Notes: generated by a model not told the origin, from the letters alone. Shown: positions 36,180 to 45,703, numbered from the stretch's first letter. The stretch: DNA of 64,000 nt from Pseudofrankia sp. DC12 (GCF_000966285.1 NZ_KQ031391.1:5084430-5148429); one strand, 5' to 3'. Program-made: numbers and translations.

Positions 36180-37876
36180 GGATGCGGATGACCGCGACAA
36201 CCACGAGCCCGTGGTCGAGGCTCTACCCGAACAGTGTGACGTCGGGTCCTAGCGCGGCGCCCCCGACGATGCTCGATGCCTGGAAGCGCACGGTTGCGGC
36301 CCGCGCGGCAGGGGTCGCTGTCCACTACTTCGACCGGGCGCTCACCTTCGCCCAGCTCGACGGGGCGAGCGACGCGCTGGCGGCCGCGTTCCAGAGCTAC
36401 GGTGTCCAACCCGGCGACAGGATCGCGGTCTACCTGCAGAACGACCCTCAATGGTTGGTCACGCTGCTGGCCGCGTGGAAGTGCGGGGCCGCGGCCGCCT
36501 GCATCAGCCCGATGCTGCGCCAGCACGAGCTGCGCCATCACCTGGGTGACGCCGAGCCGACGATTCTGGTCTGTCTCGACCAGCTCTACGCCGACGTGGT
36601 CGCGGAGGTCCGGCACGAGCTCCCGATGGAGACCGTCATCACCACCGCTCCGTGGGACATGATGAGGGAAGCTGCTCCGCCGAAGGTGTTCAGGGACTCC
36701 TGGGGCCCGCGACAGGAGTTCGCCGAGACGGTGGACTGGCTACAAACGCAGAACGCGTTCACCGGTTCGACGCCCGCGCCGGTGGACGTGGCTCCATCCG
36801 ATGTCGCTCTCCTCACCTACACGTCGGGAACCACGGGGCGCGCGAAGGGGGCGATGAACCTCCACCGCGGCATGGTTCACAGCTCACAGATCTTCGCATC
36901 CTGGTTCGCCATCGACCCGAGTATCGACGTGGTGCTCGGCGTGGCGCCGCTGTTCCACATCACCGGCAGCGTCGCGGGCCTGGGGCTGAGCATTCTGTCG
37001 GGAGCACCGATCGTGCTGCTGCACCGCTTCGACGCGGCGACGACGCTCAGGGCGATCGAACGTCATCGTGCGACCTTCACCGTTGCGGCGAGTACCGCCT
37101 ACAACGCCCTGTCGAGCCACGCCGATGCCGTGACTCGCGACCTGTCGTCGCTGACGAAGACAGCCTGTGGCGGAGCCCCGCTGAGCCCGGCGCTGGTGGA
37201 TCGAGTCCAGGAGCGGACCGGTTGGCGGTTGCGAGGTGTCTACGGGCTGACCGAGACCACGTCGCCGACGACCATATGCCCGCCCGATCGCGAGCCGCCG
37301 GTCCACCCCGAGAACGGGGCGCTGTCCGTCGGGATCCCGGTCCCGGCGGCTGACGTCCGGATCGTCGACGTCGAGACCGGTGCGGAGCTCCCGACCGGCT
37401 CCGTGGGCGAGATCTCCGTCGCCGGCCCCATGGTCGTCCCCGGCTACTGGAACGCCCCCGAGGAGTCGGCACACGCGATCAAGGATGGGCGTCTCTACAC
37501 CGGGGATATCGGCGTCATGGACGAGACCGGATGGCTGTTCGTGATCGACCGCAAGAAAGATCTGATCAACGCGGGTGGCTACAAGATCTGGCCGCGCGAG
37601 GTTGAGGACGTGCTCTACATGCATCCCGCCGTCCGAGAGGCCGCCGTTGTCGGTGTGCCGCATGAGTACCGAGGTGAGACCGTCAAGGCGTTCGTCAGCC
37701 TCAAAGAAGGCATGTCGGCCCGGCCAGAGCAGATCATCGCATTCTGCAAGGACAACATCGCTGCCTACAAGTATCCCCGCATCGTCGAGATCGTCCGCGA
37801 GCTGCCCAAGAACGCAAGCGGCAAGATCCTTCGACGGGAGCTTCGTGACCGGTCGACCACGGGCGGCGCCGCATGA
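36176..37876 (+). CDS. Acyl-CoA synthetase (AMP-forming)
   Basis: 566 residues of the ANL superfamily. P-loop T-Y-T-S-G-T-T-G-R-A-K-G at about 214-225, G-V-Y-G-L-T-E-T-T, Y-T-G-D-I-G-V-M-D, the hinge R-K-K-D-L-I-N-A-G-G-Y-K-I-W-P and the C-terminal catalytic Lys in K-N-A-S-G-K-I-L-R-R-E. It activates a carboxylic acid to the CoA thioester. The frame is open further upstream, but the ATG at 36176 overlaps the preceding small ORF; ATGs at 36182 and 36188 are also possible. The acid is unknown; a hydroxy acid released from a lactone would fit the neighbours. Confidence 0.87.
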   Translation: MRMRMTATTTSPWSRLYPNSVTSGPSAAPPTMLDAWKRTVAARAAGVAVHYFDRALTFAQLDGASDALAAAFQSYGVQPGDRIAVYLQNDPQWLVTLLAAWKCGAAAACISPMLRQHELRHHLGDAEPTILVCLDQLYADVVAEVRHELPMETVITTAPWDMMREAAPPKVFRDSWGPRQEFAETVDWLQTQNAFTGSTPAPVDVAPSDVALLTYTSGTTGRAKGAMNLHRGMVHSSQIFASWFAIDPSIDVVLGVAPLFHITGSVAGLGLSILSGAPIVLLHRFDAATTLRAIERHRATFTVAASTAYNALSSHADAVTRDLSSLTKTACGGAPLSPALVDRVQERTGWRLRGVYGLTETTSPTTICPPDREPPVHPENGALSVGIPVPAADVRIVDVETGAELPTGSVGEISVAGPMVVPGYWNAPEESAHAIKDGRLYTGDIGVMDETGWLFVIDRKKDLINAGGYKIWPREVEDVLYMHPAVREAAVVGVPHEYRGETVKAFVSLKEGMSARPEQIIAFCKDNIAAYKYPRIVEIVRELPKNASGKILRRELRDRSTTGGAA

Positions 37877-38841
37877 AGGCCTACCAGCTGGTGTCCTATG
37901 ACGGGCCGGCCGGCCTCAACCTCGGCGAGGTCGAAGCCCCGACGCCCGCGGACGACGAGCTCCTCGTCAGGGCGCACGCTGTCGGCGTCAACTTCCCAGA
38001 CCTGCTGATGACGCGCGGCGAGTACCAGCTCAAACCCGAACTCCCCTGCGTGCCAGGCTGCGAGGTGGCCGGCACCGTGCTCGAGGCGCCGCCGGGCTCC
38101 GGTTGGGCGACCGGCGACCGGGTCAGTGCGTTCATCTGGCAAGGAGCCTATGCGGAGCAGACGATCGTGCCTGTCGCCACCGCGGCCCGGATTCCAGACG
38201 ACGTCGACCTGGTCTCCGCCGCGGCCATGATCGTCAACTATCAGACCGTGATGTTCGCGTTGGACCGCCGAGCAGCGCTCAAGCCGGGAGAGGCGGTTCT
38301 GGTGCTGGGCGCCGCGGGCGGGATCGGCACCGCGGCGGTGCAGGTCGGCCGAGGACTCGGCGCCCGGGTGATCGCGGGCGTAGCCAGCGAAAGCCAGGCC
38401 GCTGTCGCCGCCGCGGCAGGTGCTGACGACGTTCTTGTTCTCCAGCCGGGTTACGCCACTGAGGTCAAGAGGCTGGCGGGAGGCGGCGCCGACATCGTGG
38501 TGGACCCACTCGGTGACTGGCTGTTCGACGAGGCCATACGATGTCTTCGGCCGGAAGGGCGCATGGTCGTCCTCGGGTTCGCCGCCGGCCAGATTCCAAG
38601 CGTGGCGGTGAATAGGCTCCTGCTCCGCAACATCTCGGTCGTGGGCGCCGCCTTCGGGGCATTCATCGACCAGGAGCCCAGCTTGGTCGCGAAGCAGGCT
38701 GAAAGAATCCACGGCCTCGTTCGCTCGGGGACCATCAGACCGCAGATCGACGGGGTTTATCCGTTCGCCGATCTTCCTGATGTCCTCGAACGGCTCGGCC
38801 GCGGAGAGGTCCGAGGCAAGGCCGTCATCAGCCTCAGCTGA
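37873..38841 (+). CDS. Quinone-oxidoreductase-like MDR enzyme (NADPH-dependent, zinc-free)
   Basis: 322 residues. The N-terminal GroES-like domain has N-F-P-D-L-L-M-T-R-G, and the Rossmann domain has V-L-G-A-A-G-G-I-G-T-A-A-V-Q. There are no zinc-binding Cys. Family members reduce quinones or conjugated enones/enoyl-CoAs with NADPH; here reduction of an enoyl intermediate is plausible. It starts in an ATGA overlap with the ligase gene. Confidence 0.85.
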   Translation: MKAYQLVSYDGPAGLNLGEVEAPTPADDELLVRAHAVGVNFPDLLMTRGEYQLKPELPCVPGCEVAGTVLEAPPGSGWATGDRVSAFIWQGAYAEQTIVPVATAARIPDDVDLVSAAAMIVNYQTVMFALDRRAALKPGEAVLVLGAAGGIGTAAVQVGRGLGARVIAGVASESQAAVAAAAGADDVLVLQPGYATEVKRLAGGGADIVVDPLGDWLFDEAIRCLRPEGRMVVLGFAAGQIPSVAVNRLLLRNISVVGAAFGAFIDQEPSLVAKQAERIHGLVRSGTIRPQIDGVYPFADLPDVLERLGRGEVRGKAVISLS

Positions 38842-38863
38842 CGCGTCCGTCGTCAGCCGGGTT

Positions 38864-38875
38864 GGTCAGCTGACC
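38864..38875. promoter_or_regulatory. 12-bp perfect palindrome GGTCAGCTGACC
   Basis: Located 22 bases after the MDR stop and ~90 bases before the esterase start. The form resembles GntR-type half-sites (TGGTC/GACCA), but no experimental or repeat support exists within this window. It may be an operator or a chance palindrome. Confidence 0.3.
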
Positions 38876-38967
38876 TCCTTCGCACCTTCTGACGGCGCAA
38901 CCACGGCCGCCGGCAATCACGTCCCAGGCGCCGCCACGACTGGCTTCGGCGGATAGGAACGAAACTC

Positions 38968-39966
38968 ATGCAGGTCAACAGCACTCACATCGCGCCACTC
39001 GGCCCTCCACCGCGCATCGACCCTGAACTCGACCAGGTGCTACCCATGATCAACGAGGCGGTGCCGCTCGTCGGCCTGCTTCCTGACATGATCGGTGTAT
39101 TGCGCGCGGCCTTCGCCCAGAAGCCTACTGACACCGAACTCGAGCTCGATGGTCAGTACGCGGTTCAGGAGCATGTCGTTGGATCGTTACCTGGACGGGC
39201 ACCGGTCAGTCTGCTGATCTGCCTGCCGGGTAAATTCGCGCAGCCGTCACCGGCGCTTTATTGTATGCACGGCGGGGGAATGATCGCCGGTCACAACCGT
39301 AGCAACATCATGGACATGCTCGGACTCGCTCGCGAGATCCAAGCCGCCGTCATCTCGGTGGAGTACCGGCTGGCTCCGGAGCATCCGCATCCGGCGCCCG
39401 TGGAGGACTGCTACTCGGGCCTGTGCTGGCTGCGGGAGAATGCGGCCTCGCTTGGCATCGATCCCGCCCGGATCGTCGTCGCCGGCAGCAGCGCTGGAGC
39501 GGGTCTTGCCGCCGCGCTCTCGCTGATGTCGCGTGACCGCGGTGGCGCGGCGATCGCGGGTCAGATGCTGATGTCGCCGATGCTTGACGACCGCAACGAC
39601 ACCACGTCCGCAATCCAGATGCAGGGAGTGGGAGTCTGGGACCGGGTCTGCAATCAAACCGGCTGGGAGGCGCTGCTCGGGTCAGCACGCGGCACCGACG
39701 ACGTGTCGCCGTACGCGGCGCCGGCCCGCGCGACGGATGTCTTCGGTCTCCCACCGGCCTTCGTGGACGCCGGCGAGGCAGAGACCTTCCGCGACGAGGC
39801 TGTCTCCTACGCAAGCCGGATATGGCAGGCGGGTGGAAGCGTGGAGCTACACGTGTGGCCGGGAGGCTTCCACCTCTTCGACACGATGGTTCCCTACGCC
39901 GCTCTCTCCAAGGATGCCAAAGCCGCGCGGCTCTCCTGGCTGCGCCGACTCCTCAGAAGCGGCTGA
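38968..39966 (+). CDS. HSL-family alpha/beta hydrolase (esterase/lactonase candidate)
   Basis: 332 residues. Oxyanion-hole H-G-G-G, Y-R-L-A-P-E-H, nucleophile G-S-S-A-G-A-G, an Asp in V-D-A-G-E-A-E and His in G-G-F-H-L-F. This is the hormone-sensitive-lipase family, which includes esterases acting on Baeyer-Villiger esters and lactones. Its neighbours make ring-opening of the monooxygenase product a reasonable role. Confidence 0.82.
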   Translation: MQVNSTHIAPLGPPPRIDPELDQVLPMINEAVPLVGLLPDMIGVLRAAFAQKPTDTELELDGQYAVQEHVVGSLPGRAPVSLLICLPGKFAQPSPALYCMHGGGMIAGHNRSNIMDMLGLAREIQAAVISVEYRLAPEHPHPAPVEDCYSGLCWLRENAASLGIDPARIVVAGSSAGAGLAAALSLMSRDRGGAAIAGQMLMSPMLDDRNDTTSAIQMQGVGVWDRVCNQTGWEALLGSARGTDDVSPYAAPARATDVFGLPPAFVDAGEAETFRDEAVSYASRIWQAGGSVELHVWPGGFHLFDTMVPYAALSKDAKAARLSWLRRLLRSG

Positions 39967-40252
39967 CAGGCAGAGCCACATAAGGCATTGCTGTCCGCGC
40001 GACATGCACAACATCCACAGTTCCGGCGGGTACTCCAACAAGTCTGGCGGCGGGTCCGGCTGACGTCCTGGCAGATACAGAAGTTTCCAGGGCGGCATCA
40101 ACCGCGACGACAGCGTCCCCAGCGCCCCGAGAAGCGAACTATTACGAACCATCACCAGGCTTGCAGACACCAGCGCGGCGGCCGGCTCTCGCCAGAAGCC
40201 GCAAAGAATCTGAGAACCAGACCAGCGCGTCCCGACGCCAGAGGAGAAAAGA

Positions 40253-41749
40253 ATGTCTCAGCCACGGTTAGCCGGCCCGGCGCCAACATTACCGGCGCCC
40301 GATTCCCGCAGCATCGGCCGCTGGATCGCCGCCCTCGCCTGCCTGGTGCTGCTGACTGAGCAGACCGCGCTTGGCTTCACCCTGATCGCTCCGGCCCTCG
40401 GTGCGTTCGCGGCGAAGTACCACACCACCCAGATCGCCTGGATGATCACAATCTTCATCCTCGTGGCAGCCGCCATCACGCCAGTCCTCGGAAAGCTGGG
40501 TGACCGGTTCGGCAAGAAGCGCGCCCTGGTGGCCGCCGGCCTCCTCGGATTCGCCGGCTCCGTGGTCTGCGCGTTGGCGCCGTCATACAGCATCATGCTC
40601 TTGGGCCGTGCCCTCATGGGCGTCAGCGGAGCTTTCATGCCGCTGGCGTTCGCCCTGATCCGGGATATCTTTCCCGAAAGGTACCGCAACCTCGGCATCG
40701 GCATCGTCACGAACGGCGTCGGTGTGGTCACGATAGCCGGGCCGTTCCTGGCCGGCTTCCTGATCGACCACGTGTCGCTCGAGTCCGTGTTCTGGTTCGT
40801 CGCCGCGATCTCGATCGTCGGTGCGGTCGGAGTCGCGGTCGCGGTCCCGGAGACCCCGAACCGCAACACGTCCAGGATGGACCTGCCCGGAGTCGTCGGG
40901 CTGGTGGGCGGTCTCCTCGCGTTGATGTACGGCATCTCGAATCTGGCGACCTGGCATCTGGTCGACCGACGCACCTTCCTGTACGTCGGTGGCGGCCTGG
41001 TCCTGCTCGCCGTGTGGTGGGTCTGGGAACGTCACGCGACCGAGCCGTTCGTCGACACCAAACTGCTCACGAACCGTGCCGTCGCCACGGTGGTCTTCGC
41101 ATACAGCTTCACGACCGCCGCCATGACGCTCGGCAGCAGCTACCTCCCCACGATGTTGCAGACTCCACGGGCGCTTGGGATCGACTACGGCTTCGGGCTG
41201 AGCGCGACCGGCGTGGCCCGCTACCTGATCCCCGCGGGCATCCTCACCGTCCTCAGCGGACTTGTTGTCGGCGTCCTGGCAAAGCGCCACGGGTTCGGCC
41301 CGTTCCTCACCCTCGCCGCCGTCTTCGTCCTCGGAGGCTCGCTCGTGCTGGGCTTCCTACAGACCGAGTCGTGGATGCCGATACTGGGGTACGCCCTCAT
41401 TGGCCTCGGCGCCATGGTCTACGCGGCCGGCGCCGGACTGCTGATGACACTCGCCCCAGTCGCCTCGCGGGGCATCACAGCGGGCATGCTGAGCGCCATC
41501 GCCGGTGCCATCGGCACGGTGACCGCCCAGGCCGCCGGCCTCATCCTCAACAAGAACATCGGCCAGGTCGCCAACGGCTACCCCGTGTACACCTCGACGG
41601 GGTGGACTCTCATCTTCGGCGTTGCGGCGGGCATCGCGGCCATAGGCATCGTCATCACCCTGTTGATCCCACAGCGGGCACAGCAGACCGAGAGCGGGCT
41701 CGCGGACACGATGGCTAACGCCACCGCCACCGCCACCGCAACCACCTAG
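40253..41749 (+). CDS. MFS transporter, 14-helix DHA2 type
   Basis: 498 residues, very hydrophobic, with about 14 predicted helices and the MFS loop motif G-K-L-G-D-R-F-G-K-K-R after helix 2. The family exports drugs and organic compounds by proton antiport; here it could move the pathway substrate or toxic intermediates. The ribosome binding site GAGGAGAAAAG is ideal. The C-terminus ends in an Ala-Thr run from a short GCCACC repeat. An isolated ACCAGAC half-site lies 31 bases before the gene. The 286 bases before the start contain no gene. Confidence 0.87.
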   Translation: MSQPRLAGPAPTLPAPDSRSIGRWIAALACLVLLTEQTALGFTLIAPALGAFAAKYHTTQIAWMITIFILVAAAITPVLGKLGDRFGKKRALVAAGLLGFAGSVVCALAPSYSIMLLGRALMGVSGAFMPLAFALIRDIFPERYRNLGIGIVTNGVGVVTIAGPFLAGFLIDHVSLESVFWFVAAISIVGAVGVAVAVPETPNRNTSRMDLPGVVGLVGGLLALMYGISNLATWHLVDRRTFLYVGGGLVLLAVWWVWERHATEPFVDTKLLTNRAVATVVFAYSFTTAAMTLGSSYLPTMLQTPRALGIDYGFGLSATGVARYLIPAGILTVLSGLVVGVLAKRHGFGPFLTLAAVFVLGGSLVLGFLQTESWMPILGYALIGLGAMVYAAGAGLLMTLAPVASRGITAGMLSAIAGAIGTVTAQAAGLILNKNIGQVANGYPVYTSTGWTLIFGVAAGIAAIGIVITLLIPQRAQQTESGLADTMANATATATATT

Positions 41750-41764
41750 TATTTCGACAATCGG

Positions 41765-41778
41765 CGTGACGTGTCACG
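41765..41778. promoter_or_regulatory. Palindrome CGTGAC-GT-GTCACG before the monooxygenase
   Basis: 6-bp perfect arms around two bases, 18 bases upstream of the monooxygenase ATG and just before its GAGAGGA ribosome binding site. It could be an operator or an mRNA hairpin next to the ribosome binding site. Confidence 0.35.
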
Positions 41779-41796
41779 CGGAGAGGAAGTCCATCG

Positions 41797-43701
41797 ATGA
41801 CGACAGCCGCGTCGCCGGCGGCCACCGGCCTTCGCTCAATTGTCGCCGAGGCCGATCCGGCCCTCCTGCTGGCCGCGATCGTCTCAGTCACCGGCGAGAC
41901 ATCTCGCATCGCGGAGTTCGCGCCGCATATCACGAACTCGGTGATGAACTTCCGCATCGTGAGTCAGATGCCCGACAACCCCCGGTCGGCCCTCGACGAC
42001 TGGGCAGTGCGGGTGATCTCGAATCTGGACTCCTTTCGCGACCGGGACCCGCTCGAGCTCGATGACGAGTCTTTCCGGGAGTTGGCGTCCAGGCTGGTCG
42101 GCATCCCGGTGGGGCCTGATTCGATCGCATTCCTACGTGAGCAGGGCGGCTTCCGCTCCCTCACCTCCACGGTTCCACGGAGCAGGAAGGCGCCCGAGGA
42201 CTTCAGCGTCATGATCATCGGTGCGGGAATGGCGGGAGTGGCGACGTCGATCGCCGCCCGGCAGGCGGGCTTCCGCTTCACCGTGCTGGAGAAGAACGAT
42301 GGCATCGGTGGTGTGTGGTGGCAGAACTGCTATCCCGGCGTCGGCGTCGACACCCACAGCAAGTACTACTCGTTCTCGTTTGCGATCAACCCCGAGTGGA
42401 CGAACTCCTACCCGGAGGGTGACGAGTTCAGGGAATACCTTGCGCGCGTCGCCCAGGAATACGGCGTGATCGACCACTTCACCTTCGGAGCCGAGGTGAC
42501 CGAGCTCGTCTGGGACGAGGCGAGCGCCCTCTGGAGAATCGTCTACATCAAGGATGGGCAGCGCCGGGAGACTTCGGCGAACGCGGTGGTGACGGCCGCC
42601 GGCTACCTCTCCCGGCCGCTTCTGCCTCAGGTGCCCGGAGTCGAGACATTCGACGGCGCGTGGTTCCACTCCGCCGAATGGGACTCGGGCTACGACTTCA
42701 CGGACAAGCGGGTGGCGGTCGTCGGAACCGGGTGCACCAGCGTCCAGATCGTCGACCGCCTGGCGCCGCGGACCAGGTCCCTGACGCTGTTTCAACGTCA
42801 GCCGCACTGGGTCACCCCGAGCGCCGAGGGGTCGGAGACCCCTGAATCAGAACGCTGGCTGCTGTCAAACGTGCCGAGCTACGCCCAGTGGGCACGCCTG
42901 CACACGTTTCTGGTCATCGGTGACGTCAACTACGAGATGGTTCGATACGATCCGGCCTGGGCGGCCGGGCATGATCTGTCGATCAGCGCCGCCAACGACG
43001 TCGGCATGCAGGTCGCGCTCGGGCACCTCGAGAGCACCTTTGCGGACCGGCCTGATCTGATCGAGAAGATGAAGCCGAACTTCGCCTTCATGGGGAAGCG
43101 CCCGATCCGGGATCCCGGTGCCTACTACGAGACCCTCAAGAAGGAGACGAGCGAAGTAGTCGCTTCGGGACTCGCCGAGGTGACGCCGCGGGGCCCGGTG
43201 GACGGCGATGGCAACCTCCACGAGGTAGATGTCATGGTCTACGCCACCGGCTTCGCCCTCGACTTCCTCTCCCACTGGACGGTCATTGGCCGGGACGGCC
43301 GAAAGCTGAGTGACGTCTGGCATGACCGGCCGCTCGCCTACCTCGGCTGCCAGGTGGCAGGGTTCCCCAACCTGTTCGTGACGTCTGGCCCCAACGCGAA
43401 CCCCTCGCACGGAGGGGGCCACAACTTCTGCGTCGAAGCCGTCGTCCACTACATCATCGAGTGCCTCCAGACCCTGGTTGAAAGGGACGCGCGCACGATG
43501 GAGCCGACTGTTGAGGCCCAGGAACGGTGGCAGAAGGAAATGGACGAGAAGCTCGCCGACTCGATCTGGGTTCGCGAGACCCGCGCCACGACGTACTACC
43601 GCAACAACGCGGGTGACGTCGTTCTCGCAAACCCACTTCGCATGGAGGACTACTGGACTCGGCTGCGTGCGCCTCACCTCGACGACCTCGAGCTGGGTTA
43701 G
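41797..43701 (+). CDS. Baeyer-Villiger-type flavin monooxygenase
   Basis: 634 residues. An N-terminal extension (~130 residues) precedes the FAD motif G-A-G-M-A-G (142-147). The BVMO fingerprint F-D-G-A-W-F-H-S-A-E-W-D is at about 285-296, followed by the NADPH motif G-T-G-C-T-S. The N-terminal extension is typical of the larger BVMOs that act on big cyclic or aromatic ketones. Reaction: ketone + NADPH + O2 gives ester or lactone. The esterase upstream and the alcohol dehydrogenase downstream would supply and consume the flanking intermediates. Confidence 0.9.
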   Translation: MTTAASPAATGLRSIVAEADPALLLAAIVSVTGETSRIAEFAPHITNSVMNFRIVSQMPDNPRSALDDWAVRVISNLDSFRDRDPLELDDESFRELASRLVGIPVGPDSIAFLREQGGFRSLTSTVPRSRKAPEDFSVMIIGAGMAGVATSIAARQAGFRFTVLEKNDGIGGVWWQNCYPGVGVDTHSKYYSFSFAINPEWTNSYPEGDEFREYLARVAQEYGVIDHFTFGAEVTELVWDEASALWRIVYIKDGQRRETSANAVVTAAGYLSRPLLPQVPGVETFDGAWFHSAEWDSGYDFTDKRVAVVGTGCTSVQIVDRLAPRTRSLTLFQRQPHWVTPSAEGSETPESERWLLSNVPSYAQWARLHTFLVIGDVNYEMVRYDPAWAAGHDLSISAANDVGMQVALGHLESTFADRPDLIEKMKPNFAFMGKRPIRDPGAYYETLKKETSEVVASGLAEVTPRGPVDGDGNLHEVDVMVYATGFALDFLSHWTVIGRDGRKLSDVWHDRPLAYLGCQVAGFPNLFVTSGPNANPSHGGGHNFCVEAVVHYIIECLQTLVERDARTMEPTVEAQERWQKEMDEKLADSIWVRETRATTYYRNNAGDVVLANPLRMEDYWTRLRAPHLDDLELG

Positions 43702-43886
43702 TCGCTTGTCCCTTCTCCGGCGGATCGTCGACGAGCGTTGGGAGTGGCCCTGCCGCCCGACGCACTGGTGGCCGGTCGTCTACAGCCACTGCGGTCGCTG
43801 GCCGGCCCGAGATTGGGGAGACGGCGGGGCGGGGCAGGTGCTGTGGATGCACTGCGCTCGCCTCGGAGGCGTGATGTGTTCTGCAA

Positions 43887-43901
43887 GTCATACAGTATGA
43901 C
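43887..43901. promoter_or_regulatory. Palindrome GTCATA-CAG-TATGAC before the alcohol dehydrogenase
   Basis: 6-bp perfect arms with a 3-bp spacer, ending 20 bases before the ATG. AT-rich for this genome, so a regulator site is more likely than chance. Confidence 0.45.
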
Positions 43902-43921
43902 CGAGCTCGGAGTGAGGACGT

Positions 43922-45001
43922 ATGTTCGGAGTAGTCGTGAGGAATGGGACCGTTACGCTGGCGGACGACCTCGAGGTACGCGCCCCGCGGGCGCATGAAG
44001 TCAGCGTCAAGGTGCTGGCGTCCGGAGTCTGCCGAAGCGACCTCCTTCCGATTGATGAGCCGATGCCGGAGGCCATGGTCCTTGGCCATGAGGCCGCTGG
44101 CGTTGTACAGGCTGTCGGATCGGACGTGACGGGGATCAAAACTGGACAGATGGTCGCCGTCTCCTGCCAGGTTCCCTGCAACCGATGCAAGGAGTGTGCG
44201 CGCGGTCTGTTCACTGCCTGTTCGCGCAGTTTCGGGATCGGGGAGACACCGTTCACCTGGCGCGGCGAGCCGGTCCAGTCTCTGGCCCGTGTCTCATCAC
44301 TCGCGTCGAAGATCACGGTCGACGCGTTTCAGGTCCACCCGATCGAGAATCTTGACCCGTCCGCCGCGGCGCTCATAGGTTGCGCCGTTAGCACCGGTTA
44401 CGGCATGACCCACAACGTCACCGCTGTGCGGACCGGCGAGTCTCTTGCGGTCTTCGGAGTCGGGGGAATCGGGATCAACAGTATTCAGACCGCGCGTATG
44501 GTAGGCGCCAGCCGCATCGTTGCTGTCGACATCAATGCATCAAAGGAGTCACTGGCGAGACAGTTCGGAGCCGACAGCTTCGTGCTGATCCACCCGGATG
44601 ACTCCGCGGACGCGGTGGTGGCGACCTTCCGTGCCGTCGTGGGTCATGATGTCGACGCGATCATCGACTGTACGGGACAGGCGTCGATCATCGCGGCGGC
44701 ACAGCGGGTCCTTGCGCCAGGGGGCCGGCTGGGCCTGGTCGGTATCCCACACGCCGGGGGCACCGCAACTCTTGATATCAATATGACGATGTACAGGCAC
44801 ATCACGGTCACGGGCGCGCTGAACGGCGCGAGCAACCCATTCGTCGACATCCCGAACATCGTCCGGCTGGCGGAGCAGGGCCGGTTCAACTTGAGCGATC
44901 AGGTTACTCACCGCCTGCCACTGGACGAGATCGACGAGGCAATCGCGACGCTTCGCGCAGGCAAGGCGCTGCGCGTCGTCATCGACATGCCTGTCGACTG
45001 A
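43922..45001 (+). CDS. Zinc-dependent alcohol dehydrogenase, class-III-like
   Basis: 359 residues. Catalytic zinc ligands Cys37, His56-Glu57 and Cys154; the structural zinc lobe has Cys86, Cys89, Cys92 and Cys100. Nucleotide motif G-V-G-G-I-G. The family resembles mycothiol- or NDMA-type medium-chain dehydrogenases of actinobacteria. It would interconvert an alcohol and the ketone/aldehyde at the entrance of the BVMO pathway (inference). GAGG lies five bases before the ATG, with a palindrome in the promoter. Confidence 0.88.
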   Translation: MFGVVVRNGTVTLADDLEVRAPRAHEVSVKVLASGVCRSDLLPIDEPMPEAMVLGHEAAGVVQAVGSDVTGIKTGQMVAVSCQVPCNRCKECARGLFTACSRSFGIGETPFTWRGEPVQSLARVSSLASKITVDAFQVHPIENLDPSAAALIGCAVSTGYGMTHNVTAVRTGESLAVFGVGGIGINSIQTARMVGASRIVAVDINASKESLARQFGADSFVLIHPDDSADAVVATFRAVVGHDVDAIIDCTGQASIIAAAQRVLAPGGRLGLVGIPHAGGTATLDINMTMYRHITVTGALNGASNPFVDIPNIVRLAEQGRFNLSDQVTHRLPLDEIDEAIATLRAGKALRVVIDMPVD

Positions 45002-45359
45002 AGACGTGCGGTGGGCCGGCTCCACAGCGGCCGGGAGGGAATCCGCTCCCGGCCGCGTCGGTACGAGCCACCGCGACATCGGCAACAGGGCTGGGGGGCC
45101 CAGTGAGCCGAGCGGTAGATCAGCAGCGGGGAGGGTGCACTCCACGAGCGGGAAGGCCTCGATCCGCCGTTGGTCGCAGGCTCGCGGCCAGACCGGCCGA
45201 CAAGGTCATGAATCGGGCCGTCCGTGCACCGCACGGCGTCGGCGAGCTCGAACACGCCAGGCTGAGGTCCTCCCGCACCGACCCGGTGTCGGGATCAGCC
45301 AGCCTCCGTCTTTCACCGGGGTAGGTGATATCCCGGGCTGACGTTGCCGGAACGTGATC
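45002..45359. other. Intergenic stretch, no gene seen
   Basis: About 360 bases between the alcohol dehydrogenase and a transposase remnant. Open frames here are Arg/Ser-rich with no motif or ribosome binding site. Nothing else recognisable. Confidence 0.45.
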
Positions 45360-45567
45360 GGGGTGCAGGTCGGCCGGCAGGTCCGCCACGCCGTGCGTGG
45401 CCACTTCATCAACGAACAAGCGCATTGAAGCACCTCTACCTCACGATCACCAGCCTCGACACGATCACCAGCCTCGACCCCACCGGCAGGGGCCGACAGA
45501 AGTGGATGATCCGCTGGAAGGCACCCCGCAACGCCTTCGACGGACGCCTCTCCGCCGGCCGCAAATA
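45360..45567 (+). pseudogene. Mutator (IS256-family) transposase, C-terminal remnant
   Basis: The translated segments R-G-H-F-I-N-E-Q-A and L-K-H-L-Y-L, then S-L-D-P-T-G-R-G and R-W-K-A-P-R-N-A-F-D-G-R-L, are the end of a mutator transposase. The two parts lie in frames joined by a one-base deletion near 45424, and an 18-base direct duplication (Thr-Ile-Thr-Ser-Leu-Asp twice) is inserted at 45444-45479. GTTACACCGC...CTTGACAG at 45621-45642 looks like the right terminal end of such elements. The rest of the element is gone. Confidence 0.65.
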
Positions 45568-45703
45568 GCTCACCCTCAGTAACCAGCCGCCAGTGGTCCG
45601 CACGTAGCACGACCAACCCAGTTACACCGCAAACTTGACAGCCCCCGGCGCCCACCTGGGAGGGCGGGTCAACTTCGAGGCGGCGGACCCAGAGCCGAGC
45701 GGG

